The position numbers and the translations under genes are program-made. Of a DNA stretch of 64,000 bases, positions 27,503 through 35,397 are shown piece after piece. This DNA comes from Cloacibacterium normanense (GTDB lineage Bacteria > Bacteroidota > Bacteroidia > Flavobacteriales > Weeksellaceae). The notes below the pieces were generated by a model. The model was not told the origin of the DNA. It was given only the letters and a program-made list of their open reading frames with translations, and ran no database searches. Where the stretch lies: the NCBI RefSeq assembly GCF_003860565.1, contig NZ_CP034157.1, forward strand, positions 1,178,001 to 1,242,000, in the 5' to 3' direction. Each line of letters opens with the position of its first letter. Position 1 is the stretch's first letter.

Positions 27503-27510
27503 TATTTTTG
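27503..27510 (+). promoter_or_regulatory. -7 promoter box for the SRP RNA
   Basis: TATTTTTG matches TAnnTTTG, and its end lies four bases before the first paired base of the RNA (27515), as expected for a transcript without leader. Confidence 0.65.
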
Positions 27511-27514
27511 CACC

Positions 27515-27607
27515 GGCAAGTCCTAAACAACCAGCTCCTGAGAATCCTCCAGGGTGGGAACGCAGCAAAGGTAATCGGTCGTAGCGGTGTGATTTAGGTA
27601 GCTTGCC
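27515..27607 (+). ncRNA. ffs: Small signal recognition particle RNA (4.5S)
   Basis: The ends pair (GGCAAG at 27515-27520 with CTTGCC at 27602-27607), and the apical part AGGGTGGGAACGCAGCAAAG carries the conserved helix 8 domain (GGAA-type tetraloop side and the asymmetric AGCA bulge) to which Ffh binds. About 93 nt, the small bacterial type without an Alu domain. T6 follows at once as a terminator, and a perfect -7 box precedes it. It lies between the divergent DUF4199 operon and the convergent hydrolase gene. Confidence 0.87.
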
Positions 27608-27643
27608 ATTTTTTTATGTCTTTTTTTGAAATTTTTCAGAAAA

Positions 27644-28324
27644 TTATACTTCAAATTCTTCTCCCAATTCTGGAATCGAAAACTCAATATTTCTCTCTGC
27701 AAACAATTGTTTCGCTGTATCGTGATTAATTTTTATTGGCTCGAAAGTATCAAAATGACAACCAATCACTCTTTTGGTTTTCAATAATTCCCCAGCTGCA
27801 AAACTCGCTTTTCTTGCACACATGGTATAATGTGAACCAATTGGAAGAACGGCTGCTGTAATTTCCCCGAAAAATCTTGGAAACAACTCCATATCTGCCA
27901 TTACACCTGTATCTCCTGCAAAATACAAGTTTTTACCTTGGAATCTAAACATATAACCGCAAGGTTGACCGCCATAAGTTCCATCTGGAAAACTAGAAGT
28001 ATGATGCGCAGGAACCATAGAAATTTTCAAATCATCGAACTTGGCAGAACCTCCAAAATTAATATCAATAGAATTAGGATGATTGAAATAACCACAAATT
28101 TCTGGTTGGCCAATTACCGTAGCATCTGGATGATGTTGCAATACTTCTCTTACATCTGCAATATGATCGCCATGAGCGTGAGTAATGAGCACATAATCAA
28201 TTTTTTGCGCTGAAATATCAAAACCAGTTCTGTCTTTCTGAAAATTATAAAAAGGATCAGAAAGTATGTTTTTACCATTATAAGTGAACAAAAAACAGTT
28301 TTGCCCGAGGAATTTTATTTTCAT
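27644..28324 (-). CDS. Metal-dependent hydrolase, metallo-beta-lactamase fold (UPF0173-like)
   Basis: A 226-residue protein with the metal motif THAHGDHIAD (H-x-H-x-D-H), then VPAHHTSS, YFAGDTGVM and a C-terminal IGCHFDTFEP. This is the short UPF0173/UlaG-like branch of metallo-beta-lactamase proteins; the substrate is unknown. It lies six bases after menA on the same strand, so it is the third gene of a menB-menA operon, which suggests but does not prove a link to quinone metabolism. Confidence 0.87.
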   Translation of the reverse strand: MKIKFLGQNCFLFTYNGKNILSDPFYNFQKDRTGFDISAQKIDYVLITHAHGDHIADVREVLQHHPDATVIGQPEICGYFNHPNSIDINFGGSAKFDDLKISMVPAHHTSSFPDGTYGGQPCGYMFRFQGKNLYFAGDTGVMADMELFPRFFGEITAAVLPIGSHYTMCARKASFAAGELLKTKRVIGCHFDTFEPIKINHDTAKQLFAERNIEFSIPELGEEFEV

Positions 28325-28330
28325 GATTTT

Positions 28331-29260
28331 TTATCTAAAATAATTCAATCCAAAAGCTACTAAAACGCTCATCAACAAAGTAATGATTCCCACTTGTTTT
28401 AAGAATGGGTCTAATTCTTTTGGTTCTTTTACTTCCATCATTTTTCTGCGCAAAGCGGTCAAAGGAAATACGGTAATGAAGAAAATAAATGCATAATATT
28501 TTCCTTGTTCTTGTAAACCATTCATCATCATATAAATCAAAACCAAAATCGGTGGAAGCATCAAAATAACCATTTCATAGATCATCGCATTTTTAAAACC
28601 TAATCTTAATGCAAGGGTTTTTTTGCCTGATTTTTCGTCGTTTTCGATGTCTCTCATATTGTTGAGATTAAGAACTGCTGCACTCAATAAACCTATAGCC
28701 GAAGCTGGTAAAAGCATATCCCAATCAAAAGATTTGGTAAAAAGAAAATAACTTCCACACACCGAAACCAAACCAAAAAAAATAAAAACCATTAGATCTC
28801 CCAAACCAAGATAACCATAAGGTTTTTTGCCAACAGTATAACCAATTGCTGCTAAAATACACGCAACTCCCAATCCTATAAAAGTGTAAAATTCTTTAAT
28901 AAAATCAGGAAAAAATGCTTTGTACAACAAAACTAAAGTTGCCACCAATGATAAAAAGGCAAACAAAAACATAGCGTTTCGCATTTGCTTTGCCGAAATT
29001 TTACCCGAAGCTACCGCACGTTGCTCTGCCTCTCCTATTCTATTTTGGTCGGTTCCTTTTACACCATCTCCATAATCATTGGCAAAATTTGACAAAACTT
29101 GATACAACAAAGTCACCAAAAGTGCCAAAGCAAAAATAGTCCAATCCCAAGTTTTTCCTTGTTCTAGGAGTTTCCATCTTGCAATGAAAGAACCCATAAT
29201 AATTCCGCTCATCGAAAGCGGTAAAGTACGCAGACGAGCTGCTTTTATCCAATCTAACAT
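28331..29260 (-). CDS. menA: 1,4-dihydroxy-2-naphthoate polyprenyltransferase
   Basis: A 309-residue UbiA-superfamily membrane protein with about eight to nine helices and the two aspartate-rich prenyl diphosphate sites: NFANDYGDGVKGTDQNR and NNMRDIENDEKSGKKTLALR. It joins a polyprenyl chain to 1,4-dihydroxy-2-naphthoate, giving demethylmenaquinone in the inner membrane. menB lies upstream across an 86-base phrase-repeat gap. Menaquinone is the only respiratory quinone in most Bacteroidota. Confidence 0.92.
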   Translation of the reverse strand: MLDWIKAARLRTLPLSMSGIIMGSFIARWKLLEQGKTWDWTIFALALLVTLLYQVLSNFANDYGDGVKGTDQNRIGEAEQRAVASGKISAKQMRNAMFLFAFLSLVATLVLLYKAFFPDFIKEFYTFIGLGVACILAAIGYTVGKKPYGYLGLGDLMVFIFFGLVSVCGSYFLFTKSFDWDMLLPASAIGLLSAAVLNLNNMRDIENDEKSGKKTLALRLGFKNAMIYEMVILMLPPILVLIYMMMNGLQEQGKYYAFIFFITVFPLTALRRKMMEVKEPKELDPFLKQVGIITLLMSVLVAFGLNYFR

Positions 29261-29264
29261 ATAA

Positions 29265-29345
29265 ATTAGTATTTGGTATTTGGTATTTTAGTATTTAGTA
29301 AAAAATCAAATGAATCTAATTACTCTATACTACTTACAAAATACT
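29265..29345. repeat. Phrase-repeat quasi-palindrome between menB and menA
   Basis: The left arm repeats TAGTATTTGGTATTTGGTAT-type phrases and the right arm (29319-29345) is built of TACTCTATACTACTTACAAA phrases, roughly complementary. It occupies the whole menB-menA gap. Confidence 0.5.
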
Positions 29346-29346
29346 T

Positions 29347-30186
29347 TTAAGAAATCCACTGATTTTCGCCGAAATCTGGTTTACGTTTTTCTAAAAATGC
29401 GTTTCTGCCTTCTTTGGCTTCTTCAGTCATATAAGCTAATCTGGTTGCTTCACCCGCGAAAACTTGTTGACCAACCATTCCGTCATCTGTTAAATTCATC
29501 GCAAATTTCAGCATTCTGATAGAAGTTGGAGATTTTGCTAAGATTTCCTGTGCCCATTGATAAGAAGTTTCTTCTAACTCAGCGTGAGGAATTACCGCAT
29601 TTACCATTCCCATATCTTCCGCTTCTTTCGCAGAATAATTTCTTCCTAAAAAGAAAATTTCTCTAGCTTTTTTCTGACCTACCATTTTTGCTAAATATGC
29701 CGAACCGTAACCACCATCAAAACTAGTAACATCTGCATCGGTTTGTTTGAAAATTGCATGTTCTTCACTTGCCAAAGTCAAATCACAAACCACATGAAGT
29801 GAGTGACCACCACCAACTGCCCAACCGTTTACCACAGCAATCACTACTTTTGGCATGAAACGAATCAATCTTTGAACTTCTAAAATATTCAGACGATGTC
29901 TTCCATCATCACCTACATAACCTTGATGACCACGAGCTTTCTGGTCGCCACCACTACAAAAAGCGTGACCGCCATCTTTAGGACTTGGACCTTCACCTGT
30001 TAATAAAACCACACCAATGCTAGAATCTTCATAAGCATCATAAAAAGCATCATACAATTCTGAAGTGGTTTTAGGACGAAAAGCATTTCTTACTTCTGGT
30101 CTGTTGATAGCAATTCTCGCTACTCCATTGCACTTTTTGTACGTGATATCTTCGTATTCTTTAGCCGTTTTCCAATCTATATTCAT
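29347..30186 (-). CDS. menB: 1,4-dihydroxy-2-naphthoyl-CoA synthase
   Basis: A 279-residue crotonase-fold enzyme with ARIAINRPEVRNAFRP, SGGDQKARGHQGYVGDDG, NGWAVGGGHSLHVVCDLT, the MenB-specific TDADVTSFDGGYGSAYLA and a C-terminal EKRKPDF. It cyclises O-succinylbenzoyl-CoA in menaquinone synthesis. The minus strand has TATCTTTA, one base off a -7 box, about 18 bases upstream. First gene of menB-menA-hydrolase. Confidence 0.95.
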   Translation of the reverse strand: MNIDWKTAKEYEDITYKKCNGVARIAINRPEVRNAFRPKTTSELYDAFYDAYEDSSIGVVLLTGEGPSPKDGGHAFCSGGDQKARGHQGYVGDDGRHRLNILEVQRLIRFMPKVVIAVVNGWAVGGGHSLHVVCDLTLASEEHAIFKQTDADVTSFDGGYGSAYLAKMVGQKKAREIFFLGRNYSAKEAEDMGMVNAVIPHAELEETSYQWAQEILAKSPTSIRMLKFAMNLTDDGMVGQQVFAGEATRLAYMTEEAKEGRNAFLEKRKPDFGENQWIS

Positions 30187-30367
30187 ATTTCAAAAAATTT
30201 GCTGGTAAAGATACTATTTTTGAAAAAAGGTTCAGAATAAAAATTTAGAAATATTAATGTGATATATGTTACATAATGATTATGAATTTAATAATTTTTA
30301 ATACCATTCATTCACAATAATCACTTGTACATGAAATAAATCATTTTCAACTGTCAAAAAATAGGTT

Positions 30368-30375
30368 TATATTTG
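30368..30375 (+). promoter_or_regulatory. -7 promoter box for the pnt operon
   Basis: TATATTTG is a perfect TAnnTTTG box, 22 bases before the ATG at 30397. A TTG start at 30373 would lie inside it. Confidence 0.65.
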
Positions 30376-30396
30376 AAAATATTTAAAATTAATAAA

Positions 30397-31533
30397 ATGA
30401 TTATAGGTGTATTAAAAGAACCTTCTTTCGAAACAAGAGTTTCTTTACTTGCAGAATCTGCAGCAGCACTCATTAAAAAAGGAAATAAACTCATAGTAGA
30501 ATCTGGTGCAGGTGATAAATCCTTTAATAATAACCAAGAATATGAAAAAGTAGGCGCAGAAATTAAATCTAGAGCCGAAGTATTAGAACAAGCAGACATT
30601 TTATTGTCTATTCATCCTCTTCAAGATGAAGATTTTCCTAAAATTAGTTCTAAAATTCTCTTAGGTGTTTATCAACCTTTATCTAACGGAGAAAACGTCA
30701 TTAAATCTATTGAAAGAAAAATCACTACTTTTTCTCTAGATATGCTCCCAAGAACTACCAGAGCTCAAGCAATGGATGTTTTGAGTTCTCAAGCTAATAT
30801 TGCAGGTTACAAAGCGGTTTTACTTGCTGCTAATTCTTACGGAAGATATTTCCCAATGTTTATGACCGCTGCAGGAAGCATTGCTCCCGCCAAAATGCTT
30901 ATTTTAGGAGCTGGAGTGGCTGGTTTACAAGCCATTGCTACCGCAAAAAGATTAGGCGCTGTAGTAGAAGTTTTCGATACAAGACCTGCGGTAAAAGAAG
31001 AAGTAATGAGTCTTGGTGCTAAATTTGTAGAAGTGGAAGGCGCTGCAGATGCCAGTACAGCTGGTGGTTATGCAGTAGAACAAACCGAAGAATACAAACA
31101 AAAACAACAACAGAGAATTGCCGAAAGTGTGGCAAAATCTGATATTATCATCACTACAGCACAGATTCCTGGAAAAAAAGCTCCGATTTTAATTACCGAA
31201 GAAATGCTCAATTCTATGAGAAACGGCTCTGTAATTATAGATTTAGCAGCTTCTACTGGTGGTAATACTCCATTTACTAAAAATAACGAAACGGTAAATT
31301 ATAACGGTGTTTCTATTATAGGAAATTCTTCTCTACAATCTACCATGCCTTCTGACGCAAGTAAATTGTACGGAAAAAATATTGTAAATTTCTTACAACT
31401 CATCATTGACAAAGAAGCAAACTTTAACCTCAACTGGGAAGACGATTTGGTAAAAGGCGCTTGTATTACCCACAATGGTGAAATTATTAACGATAGAGTA
31501 AAATCTATACTCTCTCCTTCAATGAATAACTAA
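30397..31533 (+). CDS. pntA: NAD(P) transhydrogenase alpha subunit, soluble NAD-binding part
   Basis: 378 residues from the ATG at 30397 (MIIGVLKEPSFETRVSLLAE). It has the alanine dehydrogenase/transhydrogenase fold: GAGVAGLQAIATAKRLGA binds NAD(H) and FDTRPAVKEEV follows; TTAQIPGKKAP is the mobile loop. It lacks the membrane part, which the next gene encodes, so this is the three-gene form of proton-translocating transhydrogenase. It exchanges hydride between NADH and NADP+. Operon pntAa-pntAb-pntB. Confidence 0.93.
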   Translation: MIIGVLKEPSFETRVSLLAESAAALIKKGNKLIVESGAGDKSFNNNQEYEKVGAEIKSRAEVLEQADILLSIHPLQDEDFPKISSKILLGVYQPLSNGENVIKSIERKITTFSLDMLPRTTRAQAMDVLSSQANIAGYKAVLLAANSYGRYFPMFMTAAGSIAPAKMLILGAGVAGLQAIATAKRLGAVVEVFDTRPAVKEEVMSLGAKFVEVEGAADASTAGGYAVEQTEEYKQKQQQRIAESVAKSDIIITTAQIPGKKAPILITEEMLNSMRNGSVIIDLAASTGGNTPFTKNNETVNYNGVSIIGNSSLQSTMPSDASKLYGKNIVNFLQLIIDKEANFNLNWEDDLVKGACITHNGEIINDRVKSILSPSMNN

Positions 31534-31545
31534 AACAAAATTTTT

Positions 31546-31857
31546 ATGAATATTATAGAGTGGATTTCTCAATATCAACAAATTATATACATTGTAATCT
31601 TGATGATTTTTGTAGGAATTGAAGTGATAGGACACGTACCAAGTGTTTTGCATACTCCATTAATGAGTGGCGCAAATGCCATTCACGGTGTGGTAATAAT
31701 TGGAGCTATTATTGTAATGGGAAAAGCCGAACCAGACAATTATCTGGCATTAATTTTAGGTTTTTTGGGAGTAATTTTAGGAACATTAAACGTAGTTGGA
31801 GGTTTTGTGGTAACAGACCGAATGCTGGAAATGTTTAGTAAAAAGAAGAAAAAGTAA
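31546..31857 (+). CDS. pntAB: NAD(P) transhydrogenase alpha subunit, membrane part
   Basis: A 103-residue protein with three hydrophobic helices and HTPLMSGANAIHGVVIIGA, the signature of the C-terminal membrane domain of PntA, followed by GFLGVILGTLNVVGGFVVTDRML. It forms part of the proton channel with PntB. It starts 12 bases after the first subunit and is separated from pntB by a repeat element. Confidence 0.93.
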   Translation: MNIIEWISQYQQIIYIVILMIFVGIEVIGHVPSVLHTPLMSGANAIHGVVIIGAIIVMGKAEPDNYLALILGFLGVILGTLNVVGGFVVTDRMLEMFSKKKKK

Positions 31858-31860
31858 AAA

Positions 31861-32000
31861 GTCCGAAGTCGGAAGACGGAAGACGGAAGACGGAAGATGA
31901 CAAAATGTAAAAACTTCATTCAAGGATTTTTACCTAACATTTATAATCAATTTCAACAATTAAATTTTAAACTTCGGACTTCAGACTTCAGACTTCCGAC
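31861..32000. repeat. Phrase-repeat inverted element between the pnt genes
   Basis: The left arm (31861-31897) is a tandem of GTCGGAAGACGGAAGACGG phrases; the right arm (31971-32000) reads CTTCGGACTTCAGACTTCAG then ACTTCCGAC, close to its reverse complement. The arms flank ~75 bases of AT-rich sequence. The right arm is open in frame with pntB, which invites a false 39-residue extension. A related half-element lies at 37010-37039. Confidence 0.65.
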
Positions 32001-32013
32001 ATCAAATAAAATC

Positions 32014-33420
32014 ATGGAATTACTTACAATACTCTATTTAATAGGTTCTATTACCTTTATTCTAGGACTAAAAATGCTTTCGAATCCTAAAACTGCAAGA
32101 AAAGGAAACTTGATTGCAGCAGCCGGAATGACCATCGCTATATTAGGAACAATTTTTCTTTATCAGGACGATGAAGGCAAAAAATTAGGAAATTATGCTT
32201 GGATTTTTGGAGGAATCCTCATCGGAACAATAATTGGAGCTTTCGCAGCCAAAAAAGTGAAAATGACAGCAATGCCACAAATGGTAAGTATTTTCAACGG
32301 AATGGGAGGAGCTTGTGCAGCTTTAATTTCTTTGGTTGAATTCAATCACTTATCACACAATACTACTGGCGAAGTAAATTTAGGAACACTTTCTATTATC
32401 CTTTTAGGATTAATTATCGGTTCTGTATCATTTGCAGGAAGTATGATTGCTTGGGGAAAACTGAATGGAAATATTAAAAAAGATTTTGCTTTTCCTGGTC
32501 AACAATTTTTGAATATCGCTATTTTATTGGCTATTTTAGGATTATCAGTGTATTTGGCAATGACTTTCAGTCTAGAAAATGCATATTTATTCTATGTTAT
32601 TTTTGGATTATCTACGCTTTACGGATTACTTTTCGTATTCCCAATTGGTGGTGCAGATATGCCTGTCGTTATTTCACTTTTGAACTCATTTACGGGAGTT
32701 GCCGCAGCTTGTGGAGGATTTCTATACGACAACAAAGTAATGCTTACTGGTGGTATTTTGGTAGGAGCTGCAGGAACTTTATTAACCATATTAATGTGTA
32801 ACGCCATGAATCGTTCTTTATTAAATGTATTGATTGGTTCATTTGGAGGCGGTGCAAAATCTTCTGGCGGAACTTCTCCTTCTGGAAGAACAGTAAAAGA
32901 AATCACGTTGAGCGATACAGCAGTTCTCATGACTTACGCAAGCAAAGTAATGATTGTTCCAGGTTATGGTTTAGCAGTTGCTCAAGCTCAACACGCTTGT
33001 CATGAATTAGAAAAATTATTAGAAAGCAAAGGTGTAGATGTTTTCTACGCGATACACCCAGTTGCTGGTAGAATGCCGGGACACATGAACGTACTTTTGG
33101 CAGAAACCGATGTTCCTTATGAAAAATTAATGGAAATGGAACAAGCCAATGAAGAGTTCTCAACTGCAGATGTAGTGTTAATTCTAGGAGCAAATGACGT
33201 AGTAAACCCTGCTGCTAAAGAAGACACTTCCTCTCCTATTTACGGAATGCCTATTTTAGAAGTTGAATTGGCTAAAAACGTTATCGTAAACAAACGAAGC
33301 ATGAAACCTGGTTACGCAGGAATTGAAAACGAATTATTCTACAGACCAAAAACTTCAATGCTTTTCGGAGATGCGAAAAAAGTATTGCAAGATTTAATCT
33401 CTGAGATTAAAAATCTGTAA
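32014..33420 (+). CDS. pntB: NAD(P) transhydrogenase beta subunit
   Basis: 468 residues from the ATG at 32014 (MELLTILYLIGSITFILGLK). Eight to nine membrane helices are followed by the soluble NADP-binding domain, with VPGYGLAVAQAQHACHELE, HPVAGRMPGHMNVLLAE, LGANDVVNPAAKED and KRSMKPGYAGIENELF. The NADP domain and the channel couple hydride transfer to proton movement. The 39 residues upstream in the same frame come from the phrase-repeat element and match nothing in the family. A terminator follows. Confidence 0.95.
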   Translation: MELLTILYLIGSITFILGLKMLSNPKTARKGNLIAAAGMTIAILGTIFLYQDDEGKKLGNYAWIFGGILIGTIIGAFAAKKVKMTAMPQMVSIFNGMGGACAALISLVEFNHLSHNTTGEVNLGTLSIILLGLIIGSVSFAGSMIAWGKLNGNIKKDFAFPGQQFLNIAILLAILGLSVYLAMTFSLENAYLFYVIFGLSTLYGLLFVFPIGGADMPVVISLLNSFTGVAAACGGFLYDNKVMLTGGILVGAAGTLLTILMCNAMNRSLLNVLIGSFGGGAKSSGGTSPSGRTVKEITLSDTAVLMTYASKVMIVPGYGLAVAQAQHACHELEKLLESKGVDVFYAIHPVAGRMPGHMNVLLAETDVPYEKLMEMEQANEEFSTADVVLILGANDVVNPAAKEDTSSPIYGMPILEVELAKNVIVNKRSMKPGYAGIENELFYRPKTSMLFGDAKKVLQDLISEIKNL

Positions 33421-33480
33421 AATTTTAGATTTTATTTTCCTCAAATCCTAAAGGAAGGAAAATCTGTAAAATTTAGAACT
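33421..33480. repeat. Hairpin element with CCTAAAGGAAGG core after pntB
   Basis: AATTTTAGATTTTATTTTCC and GGAAAATCTGTAAAATTT are near-complementary arms around TCAAATCCTAAAGGAA. An element with the same core and different AT arms lies at 36834-36887. Confidence 0.5.
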
Positions 33481-33490
33481 ATAAAAACAA

Positions 33491-33523
33491 AAATCCTGTT
33501 CAGAATCTGAACAGGATTTTTTT
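33491..33523. terminator. Bidirectional terminator between pntB and the cation efflux gene
   Basis: AAATCCTGTTCAG and CTGAACAGGATTT are perfect arms with a T8 run on the right and A-rich sequence on the left, between convergent genes. Confidence 0.85.
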
Positions 33524-33540
33524 ATGATTAAATCAAAACT

Positions 33541-33574
33541 TCAACTCATAATTCATAACTCATAATTTATAACT
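33541..33574. repeat. Tandem phrase repeat after the cation efflux gene
   Basis: AACTCATAATTCATAACTCA then TAATTTATAAC is a run of near-identical 8-10-base phrases directly past the stop codon at 33576. Confidence 0.5.
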
Positions 33575-33575
33575 T

Positions 33576-34502
33576 TTACAGCATTTCCTCTTCCAAGAAT
33601 TCTCTGTCGTTAAAGTAAATTTCAAGTGTTGTATGATGTACATTGTAATGCTCTAATTCATGCTTCACTTTATCTTTCAACTTTTCAATTTCATTGTGAG
33701 AAAGTGATTTTTCAACTTGAAGATGAGCAGTCAATGCATTTTCAGTCGTACTCAATGCCCAAATATGAAGATGTTTAAAATCTTTCACCCCGTCAATTGC
33801 TAAAATTTCTTCTTTTAATTTATTGAAATCTACGCCTTCTGGAACTCCATCTAGAGCCAATTTAAGACTTTGGGTAAACAAACTCCACGTTCCGTAGAGA
33901 ATCACCAAAGCAATAATAATACTCATCACTGCATCCAGCCAAAACCAGTCTGTATAAATAATCACCACTCCTGCAATTACCACACCCAAACTCACCAAAG
34001 CATCTGCAGCCATGTGTAAATAAGCGCCTTTAATATTGAGGTCTTTGTCTTTATCTTTCATGAAAAAATAAGCAGTCAACGCATTGATGATAATCCCAAT
34101 AAACGCAACAATTGCCATTACTTTTCCTTGTAAAGGTTGAGGATTGTAAAATCTAAAAACCGCTTCAAAAATAATTCCGCCAACTGCCGCAAAAAGGATT
34201 AAAGCATTAAGCAAAGCCACCAAAACCGTCACTTTTTTGTAACCGTAAGTATAAGATTGTGTAGCCTTTGAATACATTAATTTAAAGGCAATGAGCGCCA
34301 AAATCAAACTCACTACATCACTGAGATTATGCCCCGCATCTGAAAGCAAAGCCAATGAATTCTGAGACCAACCAACCGCTGCTTCTATAATCACAAAAGC
34401 AGAATTAAGGAAAATCCCAATGTAAAAAGCGTTTCTTAGTTTTTTAGAGTTTAAATCTAGCGCTGGAACGTGACTATGACCGTGATCGTGAGAATGCGAC
34501 AT
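33576..34502 (-). CDS. Cation diffusion facilitator family transporter
   Basis: 308 residues from the ATG at 34502. The N-terminus MSHSHDHGHSH is His-rich, a metal-binding tail typical of CzcD/ZitB-like zinc exporters. Six membrane helices carry the paired metal-site motifs LLSDAGHNLSDVVSL and HMAADALVSLGV. The C-terminal ~90 residues (VDFNKLKEEILAIDGVKDFKHLHIW) form the regulatory cytoplasmic domain. It should export Zn2+ or a similar ion by proton exchange. A 31-codon upstream extension reaching into the divergent gene's promoter is rejected. Confidence 0.92.
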   Translation of the reverse strand: MSHSHDHGHSHVPALDLNSKKLRNAFYIGIFLNSAFVIIEAAVGWSQNSLALLSDAGHNLSDVVSLILALIAFKLMYSKATQSYTYGYKKVTVLVALLNALILFAAVGGIIFEAVFRFYNPQPLQGKVMAIVAFIGIIINALTAYFFMKDKDKDLNIKGAYLHMAADALVSLGVVIAGVVIIYTDWFWLDAVMSIIIALVILYGTWSLFTQSLKLALDGVPEGVDFNKLKEEILAIDGVKDFKHLHIWALSTTENALTAHLQVEKSLSHNEIEKLKDKVKHELEHYNVHHTTLEIYFNDREFLEEEML

Positions 34503-34560
34503 GAAAGATATTTTAGTCAAATTTCGGGAATTTTTTTGAGAATATTTGTGGTTTGTAATG

Positions 34561-34568
34561 TATATTTG
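34561..34568 (+). promoter_or_regulatory. -7 promoter box for the AT-rich orphan gene
   Basis: TATATTTG is a perfect TAnnTTTG box, 31 bases before the chosen ATG at 34600. It rules out the earlier start at 34546. Confidence 0.6.
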
Positions 34569-34599
34569 TTTACTGACTGTAAAAAACTTTTCCAAAATT

Positions 34600-35190
34600 A
34601 TGTCAAAACATATTAAGAAAATTAAACGAGATATTTTTTTAATAAAATATCGAAAACTACCGCTTCTTGAATACGAAAAAGAAACTGATTCTGATATTTT
34701 CTATTACCCTGAATGCAATTATATTTATTGGATAAAACTTGAAAAAGATAATCCCCAAAAATTAATAACTGAATTTATAAAATTACTTGATTTGTTTGAA
34801 TTTAAAAAATTTATTTTTTTAGGTTCGATAAACAAACCTTGGATTTCCAAAATCACAAAAAAAAGAAAAGATTATAAGCCATTAATTAAAACACTAAAAT
34901 ATTTTTCTTACATAAAAGTAAACAATAAATTTAATGGTGGAATTGAAATCGACAAAGATTACATAAAAGATTTTTTGGAAAACTTTTATACAATAACAAG
35001 ATGTGATAGTGGTTTTTTCGATTATTATTTTTCAGATATTAATCAGAATATTCTTTTCTATCTTCATTATAGTGGAGAGTTTAAAATACTACCACTAACA
35101 GATGATGTAAATGATAAATTTTTGGAAATAATAAAAAAAACAAATTTCGTAGACGCTCTACGAAATGAAAGCGATACAGACAGAATCTAA
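34600..35190 (+). CDS. AT-rich orphan gene, unknown soluble protein
   Basis: A 196-residue protein (MSKHIKKIKRDIFLIKYRKL...) rich in Lys, Ile, Phe, Tyr and Asn. It has no signal peptide, membrane helix or motif I recognise. The base composition is visibly more AT-rich than its neighbours, and the gene is the only plus-strand gene between two minus-strand transport genes. Its last codons run through a small palindrome (35146-35164), and a REP-like element follows about 90 bases on. It may be an acquired accessory gene, for instance an immunity-type protein, but nothing in the sequence proves this. Confidence 0.7.
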   Translation: MSKHIKKIKRDIFLIKYRKLPLLEYEKETDSDIFYYPECNYIYWIKLEKDNPQKLITEFIKLLDLFEFKKFIFLGSINKPWISKITKKRKDYKPLIKTLKYFSYIKVNNKFNGGIEIDKDYIKDFLENFYTITRCDSGFFDYYFSDINQNILFYLHYSGEFKILPLTDDVNDKFLEIIKKTNFVDALRNESDTDRI

Positions 35191-35280
35191 AAAAAATTAT
35201 CATCCAATATTAACAAGCTAAGAGTATTATCAAAAATATTTAACTTTTTATTGCTTAATTTTTTTTTAATCAAAAATAAC

Positions 35281-35344
35281 TTTCGGCTAAAGCCAAAAAA
35301 TTTCAACATAAAAAAACGGGCTAAAGCCCGTTCCTATTGATAAA
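35281..35344. repeat. REP-like bipartite element, copy 2
   Basis: TTTCGGCTAAAGCCAA then, after an A-rich spacer, ACGGGCTAAAGCCCGTTCC and TATTGATAAA, the same parts and order as at 921-989. On the minus strand the strong hairpin is followed by T7, so it can terminate the permease transcript that ends at 35398. Confidence 0.8.
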
Positions 35345-35397
35345 TAATTTTAACTTAGACAAATATTTCTTTGCTTCGCAAAAACTTTGTCAAAGTC

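Noticed and set aside
31897-32013. 39-residue N-terminal extension of PntB
   Set aside because: It spans the right arm of a phrase-repeat element and resembles nothing in PntB; MELLTILYLIG at 32014 is the family start.
34503-34595. 31-residue extension of the cation efflux protein
   Set aside because: It overlaps the promoter of the divergent orphan gene, while the His-rich MSHSHDHGHSH is the normal family start.
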